Source of the DNA: Candidatus Ruminimicrobiellum bubulum
Lineage (GTDB): Bacteria > Elusimicrobiota > Endomicrobiia > Endomicrobiales > Endomicrobiaceae
DNA: 64,000 nucleotides
Assembly (NCBI GenBank): GCA_017651625.1
Contig: JAGCCP010000006.1
Span: 1 to 64,000, forward strand
Reading direction: 5' to 3'
Made by a program: the position numbers and the translations under genes
The notes under the pieces: model-generated
What the model was told of the DNA's origin: nothing
The model's database searches: none
Seen by the model: the letters and a program-made list of their open reading frames with translations, nothing else
In this document: in pieces, positions 63,501-64,000 of the stretch
Layout: the number at the start of each line of letters is the position of its first letter
Position numbering within the stretch: position 1 is the first letter of the stretch

Positions 63501-64000
63501 AATAAATTGCCGTTATTATCGATGCTTGATGAATCTAAATCGTTACAAGAATATGAAGGAAAAGATATAGAAGAATTTTTGAATACAACTATTTCGAATT
63601 TAGATACAAATACAGAAATAAAAATAATATTAAAAGCAATAAAAAAGAATAAAAATTTCAATGAAGAAGATTATAATGAATTTGTACAGATAATTAAAGA
63701 AAGAATTTTGGCTAAGACAGCATTAGTCAAAAATTATAAAGAGTTTGGATTGAAAGATAAAAAATTGGAAATTTTATTGGGAGAAATGTTGTATAAACAA
63801 TTACCTTTTGCTATTGAAGATAAAGATCTTAGTGACTACAGAAATAATGTGGATATTACATACATCAATGAAAGAAATGAAAGAGTAGATGTTCAAGGTG
63901 AAAATGGTCTTATGGAAAAGATAAAACAAGATACGGAAAAAGTCATGAGAGATAATGATAGAGTTGCAATCAATTCCATAATCGATATAATATTGACATA
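51513..64000 (+). CDS. Giant multidomain protein 2, 3'-truncated (signalling, protease and nuclease-like domains)
   Basis: ATG 51513 follows AAGGAAGGGG and opens a signal anchor (hydrophobic residues about 13-35). The frame stays open to the right edge, with 4,162 complete codons. Domains in order: TraB/Tiki-like (about residues 70-500); an acidic linker (690-740); a helical region (740-1200); a caspase-like peptidase (1210-1450); CPBP membrane protease motifs (1525-1705); coiled coil (1715-1870); an HD-GYP-like domain with an internal duplication (1890-2175); a histidine-kinase-like ATPase (2560-2690); a coiled coil (2690-2740); a second hydrophobic block (2785-2895); a helical region (3160-3350); and a PD-(D/E)xK-like fold (3410-3510). 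About 650 more residues match nothing I know. I know no single family with this order. The role is unassigned. The product is probably envelope-bound. Confidence 0.92.
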   Translation, partial: MIIKFIKKKVSLIKICAVFTTICFVVSTLGANLYAIPLAENANQKYEDVFNKTSSISAEYGKITSSKDGNSDITVINIQDLHCHPQTQRNIAKIIGQIADKYNLKKIYVEGGYGDIDVSWLDSIKDEKIKRQIIEGLLEEGILTGSEYYKLTNNNEVELKGIDEEEIHKDNVRRLSWIIENQPKYKDVITKVENEINILEKIYVNSRNERFNRDTEKYLTSEIDSRRFYRQLAKYVKDINENPDKYNNITAIRLEDYPNIMKFIALRKTSQDIDVREVTQQLQMVINELKSKLPYNVYTKLLSETENLSDSQKVVELVTMFCNKEGIDLEHKYKSLYTFLESNEINRQLNTVELVLEERQLLSEIRKALSYNNEEYEITFLSDFSRYFKDYLEYKLTDADWKYFESAYDQFRTLYSKYAVVDRIWEIDGDFDELNKYYKINDQRNNIFVANLLKGEEISVSETDRVRQEEEILKDSKEVIIAVTGGFHSSELEEILAQKEVNTIVITPSIFEGIEKATRQYKGIIKEQSKEFQHQALAYRILSSLPNQEQKVYLYGALKALIGNNLDKLKEFLGEDVDLDALETEFQNLQLSDEQSQLNVSITVKALETAVDLMIDMDWLPKEGGKAIFAPNVSEIMWKAAKALVDAGIFLSNGPIFVAEQQGLPEVKETTAEVYSRMPAIIQEALFAQEGLSTKEGDERVTEEESVVEEDAQKTKEPETVKENKEEEEVDTSKVTPERRRELLNRFYNNNTKALNLLINVCCRKSVDFDLSKDSRLLDMFIRKFNSYNYSLEQMESIIVRAVEVSKRFYFDTDLKFSCFEKFVDDFDIVDKDDNGEREYIKSFRKLFSLSQANLEFFYEKIDGTLANELFFYCEDTDIDKNLTFLFEKYGEELSELDDYSKLIELLDNMDKLDYSVEDLKAILGSENYDDVRYTPKGLFAYLMSLPRDISDSILKTSKNPSQFLRKLIASKKFYFIGQKSDIIKLLFDNADKFYGLDPIEFSYFTRLDEKAMSFVLKYARNSSDIKNILTICQEKGLSTSFNNLEGVKDFNDPRFKALVKYISMGDRKFYTELFEFDKKIVALIADSVDDGEFVRDYLLNPEYRDIYKGLFDKLIHPDLDLKNIAVENNHFALKLILNKDFKRMLTESRLDNISDTENIVARYYSAIAVSRMMYDGAGREIKDYDFNNEEFMNLVKKATNMYIRMMKAMLNIILIDENTKIYALCNSERAFNQDRFNVSTLREIIKHMGIEIEIPEENVYRRLGNDTNASRMWLRAIEEFEMSSDKTKGYFVFRGHGGEESLLVYDPKAKDNGLATGHEEERIKPEQLADSLFKLATRTDKPVDLRNITIDLSCCHSYFFARNVYKILEEKYREKGIEGSFPTIITAAGLETKTGITDFQYMEGNLHKGIKKLLRNYPEGKIPVLSLGMIGVSEYMFRDSNITMFTSFFNKTILRDLARTKKEIHDYVNSEQTATEQQPEISEKGEEMSEQVVGEGSGKLSSVLPVPVTEASIFKEDKYAPIWEELFYRFAPALILTVLVSVTMIFAPAGFVLFTKIGFAVILALFQKIFVKAHIVTDWLKAKDSGGKSSSEEVSKALSSDTKSKTVDFEEFVKDDNLTVEEKINRIFKTVKERLFAIFSDAKDAERFKIFYKSSKIAAEHRDGLIIPTIAFTIPYVAAMFFFPSIQAVAIATIVSMALHAINNVVANLIKKKGLLQKKKRDIDFQDIRRRIKHVKLLIENPNVEKDLPELKEGFFSLKFGLERKVERRAESLLEYEKIRIFFINRLKEEMARKEEIKAEIEKIKKERKTKKNKTKIQELEEQLEIIEKEYPSIYKEFLFADTKEVEKTIDKIDALLPIFEEIDIILDNIENFKLENADDEDAYKEISALEEDFLDFAENTFMNSLMFLYNNQKTTGIHVRRVVGDSNLIGTKMLSGNNVRMMYKLMLSSILHDIGKNLVPLQILDKQGSFDRLERNIMEFHVVFGGIILRSSILRRLSYTAENHHRYTLKTKMDDLGKETEVGDLHIPTISSLDEEKEEHIERIVKFLEEINPDLSFDSESQYPKSLEDIKSILEDNDMDLTESQQEKLDDLLREIEQIEEEVLIAKIVSLADVFEAVSPKLSFDSERTYQFPQKIRDISSMLENIDIDLTESQKREVIVLLAEIAQIDSEEDAAKKQEMEQKFIKKVLYDRSKSAVIKYVREKNYEFVRENAFRIIFTKYPKDIFEELGQTKEEFMAAFENDPKGTIDKCMSLVDADKFEFDADVIRAFLEFYFSSEDIRVNDTILESLNKSRESDFIVYIKDALYSVHKLLRDISRALIRFAPVIASIFSEEQEGVSVKEKFNIDTVINYTVTIKRRNGDTHFLYFDEKGFQQMGRDSGITMSMGSYGIQEIKYDEDGKIVDIILEPGATIDTDASGGEILVGSEAENLSFEDIEEQIKENYERKHHQKLEQEGFLLKPIMEDTGTTEKVDVYLDDDVKTILATIEDAINNNKLMVIHVFKEGFKTQNLSLWQRYQKYKVVYGLLDSRSKFESTFSKTSEIEEQFLKQIEDGLSEEERDMEWIKRNAAKTFFALREVLKNNFDHGNLGLFEYPIALHISKDNNGRVTEFSTYNLSTKPITLDRAEEKSLSDLMYEAYISGSHKGAEYMTDSFFTNLEYGDDIKISVGEEVYRIYRTKVTLKTEQEQEQALEKYNQYRQQKAEERRRYEQASEAEKRRMEEIQRQKDLEDFWGMQTRDTVSRLYNRGLTKYLRQYLKQTGKLVENLTKEESTAIKQKAEKYRFTFPGLVYGTFLEIFALWEPNFVDKHDLDPSKRAGMIAVVWTIRALSIGLGLTATFLSLSALPVSTILLTAVTPAIFGATTISSSFIIHLLWNIGAVLTGQIVDNYRIHVKRDFVYEAGKAMDIEDFIDRTFEITKGKETHFLSFGSAKISGTKDSETKNQKEKGTFKKYGIEDVRRGKGGSTIILTLQEGYTVDGKSTVELALPNKNEHTYITISKGDEKYIIRFNRDSFSEIEVKLNGETVTNWEDLQGIANIEGHFLDFSEGLKIIESLNHHMVRDYTRQPFTIQKEGREAELILFDSKTNSLFRVLEYGILKKIEPKQLSNYGIKVFEAKAGKITSLMLDSDAHIRLAARQSVGIVEAERERRMEQLAKSRAQQKGVQLVPIQASFTFEKIIEIVNESNLFSDDIKKEINEQIKELRKNRKLSPEQCLEQILEKIGLMEEDRKTYVERILSECMLSEIDAILKGLNLKRKKEVLLSMFDEENIQQIYGKALGNMEEAEIDAIIKKLVEDKELMFLIPYQQRRVLLRAGIKEEEIEFDADGHLSTRTKNALKRKNSDSKEVEINTFKPEELLENLAKNDYVLIPMLIDALNRAFDLDRDTTTKEKISSLEDLVEYLKSLRDPQASLRGYFGETYLANTTFAGEIDGVKLRLQLPKDNNAVGIDLIDPVTGMKIQVKIGRSKTATEALSRFPEIPIFCSNNIKNSDEHAANRSVQQFVELKRIEDFARTFIGLIKQVDSSKSASIMLDRIIDPYIDPSKNYAELLFNELKKAAEKNQSEDSSILPENMGLVNRIMQSRFGNAFIAATVVAFRESFASSEPNFVDLHQTATGKIGAQQVASLANRYNITEKDTITTKIIKSILGIIFRGASIVRHIAIDYRYIKASGLKEAINMFGKNTYMDEYGQIRIPPVLIVDDLTGLENLKNTGIKVNGRYIYQVGQKGILVYGAEGVDYQEISTVINESQMIKNAIEQMIREKGYEGVTVEVDGVTRGEGEGVSFDRGITIVGNDELENKSAEYIDGYVSSSIELRRTVGIMYSQKALISLESIDDTEKLKQALYQGRARKIISMNQYNLLKLSQEEIMTLRKNGIEIYVDSNEIDMNLKAMGIVGQIVRNNDNKMFIHDYYAQEKVEIEEISDGATITDIESKLLNSQNPIMIDIKVLAKTFQRENVLTAYKGLNNLIGNLKLKTGIGELNKSDIMSLIYNLDYNKLPLLSMLDESKSLQEYEGKDIEEFLNTTISNLDTNTEIKIILKAIKKNKNFNEEDYNEFVQIIKERILAKTALVKNYKEFGLKDKKLEILLGEMLYKQLPFAIEDKDLSDYRNNVDITYINERNERVDVQGENGLMEKIKQDTEKVMRDNDRVAINSIIDIILT
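51729..53050 (+). other. TraB/Tiki-like N-terminal domain of giant protein 2
   Basis: 'VINIQDLHCHPQTQRN' (His82, His84) is followed by 'KKIYVEGGYGDIDVSWL', and about 400 residues later 'VIIAVTGGFHSSELEEIL' (His488). An N-terminal His loop, an early 'VEGG' and a late 'GGFH' are the pattern of TraB/GumN/Tiki-ChaN-type hydrolase folds. I have a memory of this 'QDLH.....N' domain in proteins of Elusimicrobiota and Omnitrophota. The fold call is inference. Confidence 0.45.
55130..55870 (+). other. Caspase-like (clan CD) cysteine peptidase domain
   Basis: 'KGYFVFRGHGGEESLLVYD' places His1297 at 55401 in an h-G-H-G-G context. 'NITIDLSCCHSYFFA' places Cys1355 and Cys1356 at 55575-55580 after a hydrophobic strand. 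The strand-His-Gly, then strand-Cys order and the 58-residue spacing fit caspase, CHAT and gingipain-type peptidases. Both catalytic residues are present. Confidence 0.6.
56070..56650 (+). other. CPBP (Rce1-like) intramembrane protease motifs with insertion
   Basis: EExxxR is at residues 1525-1530 (APIWEELFYR, 56085), FxxxH at 1571-1575 (FVKAH, 56223) and HxxxN at 1701-1705 (HAINN, 56613), each in or beside a hydrophobic helix. These are the three motifs of the CPBP family. About 125 residues separate motifs 2 and 3, much of it a polar insertion. Confidence 0.7.
57180..58040 (+). other. HD-GYP-like phosphohydrolase domain with internal duplication
   Basis: The metal-ligand set is visible: His1920 (GIHVRRV), His1954-Asp1955 (LHDIGK), His1983 (MEFHVVFGG), His2006-His2007 (ENHHRYT) and Asp2115 (SLADVFEAV). 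The GYP triplet after HHRY is missing. A segment of about 50 residues ('LSFDSE...DLTESQ...EI.QI') occurs twice, at 57680-57820 and 57883-58032, with the first copy inserted before ADVFEAV. Cyclic-di-nucleotide hydrolysis is possible but uncertain. Confidence 0.7.
59190..59570 (+). other. Degenerate histidine-kinase-type ATPase (HATPase) domain
   Basis: 'ALREVLKNNFDHGN' (Glu2580...Asn2584) matches the N-box of GHKL ATPases. A strand 'VTEFSTYNLSTKPI' replaces the usual DxGxG, and 'ISGSHKGAEYMTDSFF' resembles the second Gly-rich box. The missing Asp-Gly pair suggests loss or change of ATP hydrolysis. Confidence 0.45.
59865..60210 (+). other. Second hydrophobic block of giant protein 2, possible degenerate CPBP copy
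   Basis: Three to four hydrophobic stretches run from 'GLVYGTFLEIFALWEPNFVD' to 'FIIHLLWNIGAVLTG'. The HLLWN segment fits CPBP motif 3 (HxxxN), but the EExxxR motif is not conserved. The 'EPNFVD.H' segment recurs at 62328-62351. Confidence 0.45.
61740..62030 (+). other. PD-(D/E)xK-like nuclease fold in giant protein 2
   Basis: A helix 'RGYFGETYLANTTF' (Glu3420) is followed by 'AVGIDLIDPVTGMKIQVKIG' with Asp3451 and Gln3462-Val-Lys3464, then 'EIPIFC'. The order Glu, Asp, (E/Q)xK with a strand-turn-strand between matches restriction-endonuclease-like folds that use QxK. It could be a DNase-type effector or a structural relic. Confidence 0.5.

Overview
The window comes from an AT-rich, diderm bacterium that uses the standard code: TGA serves as a stop and Shine-Dalgarno-type starts are common. 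An outer membrane is implied by a TolC-like factor, two RND permeases, an MCE/Mla-type lipid transporter and two autotransporter beta-domain proteins. Enormous accessory genes alongside compact housekeeping operons, and an N-terminal 'IQDLHCHPQTQRN...VEGG' domain that I associate with Elusimicrobiota/Omnitrophota proteins, make Elusimicrobiota (or a related phylum) my best guess. That is inference, not proof.

Layout. (1) Positions 1-23420 (+) hold the 3' part of a giant gene, open at the left edge, with at least 7,805 codons visible. It carries three C39-peptidase-like modules (two near the visible N-terminal side, one at the C-terminus), a glycine-zipper stretch, a long beta-rich repeat field, membrane segments, an alpha-helical region and an embedded SecA/DEAD-like ATPase. 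(2) 23435-25413: a terminator, then a small membrane protein and LexA on the minus strand, and divergently a CpXC zinc protein with a small membrane protein. (3) 25420-34543 (+): a tripartite efflux operon of TolC-like factor, adaptor and two different RND permeases. (4) 34565-40458 (-): mlaF-like ATPase, MCE protein with a barrel-like tail, radA, aroC, aroK and a small secreted protein. (5) 40470-42399 (-): gltX and a DUF1844 protein. (6) 42434-48153: an autotransporter-type barrel protein and a His-rich Spy/CpxP-like protein on the plus strand, and a Pmp-like autotransporter on the minus strand. (7) 48168-50911 (-): DUF1015, CvpA-like and long-form hisG. (8) 50957-64000 (+): a small secreted or membrane protein, a hairpin, then a second giant gene that runs off the right edge (4,162 complete codons visible).

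The most notable content is the pair of giant genes flanking about 28 kb of ordinary genes. The second one strings together a signal anchor, a TraB/Tiki-like domain, a caspase-like Cys/His peptidase, a CPBP intramembrane protease, an HD-GYP-like domain interrupted by a duplication, a histidine-kinase-like ATPase, a second membrane block and a PD-(D/E)xK-like nuclease fold. The first combines C39-like peptidases with a SecA-like motor. Together they look like very large envelope-associated machines built from regulated proteolysis, signalling and effector modules. The domain motifs are directly visible. The joint function is inference.

I see no rRNA, tRNA, CRISPR array, insertion sequence or integrase in the window. 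No stretch longer than 300 bases lacks a gene; the longest gap is 48024-48294.
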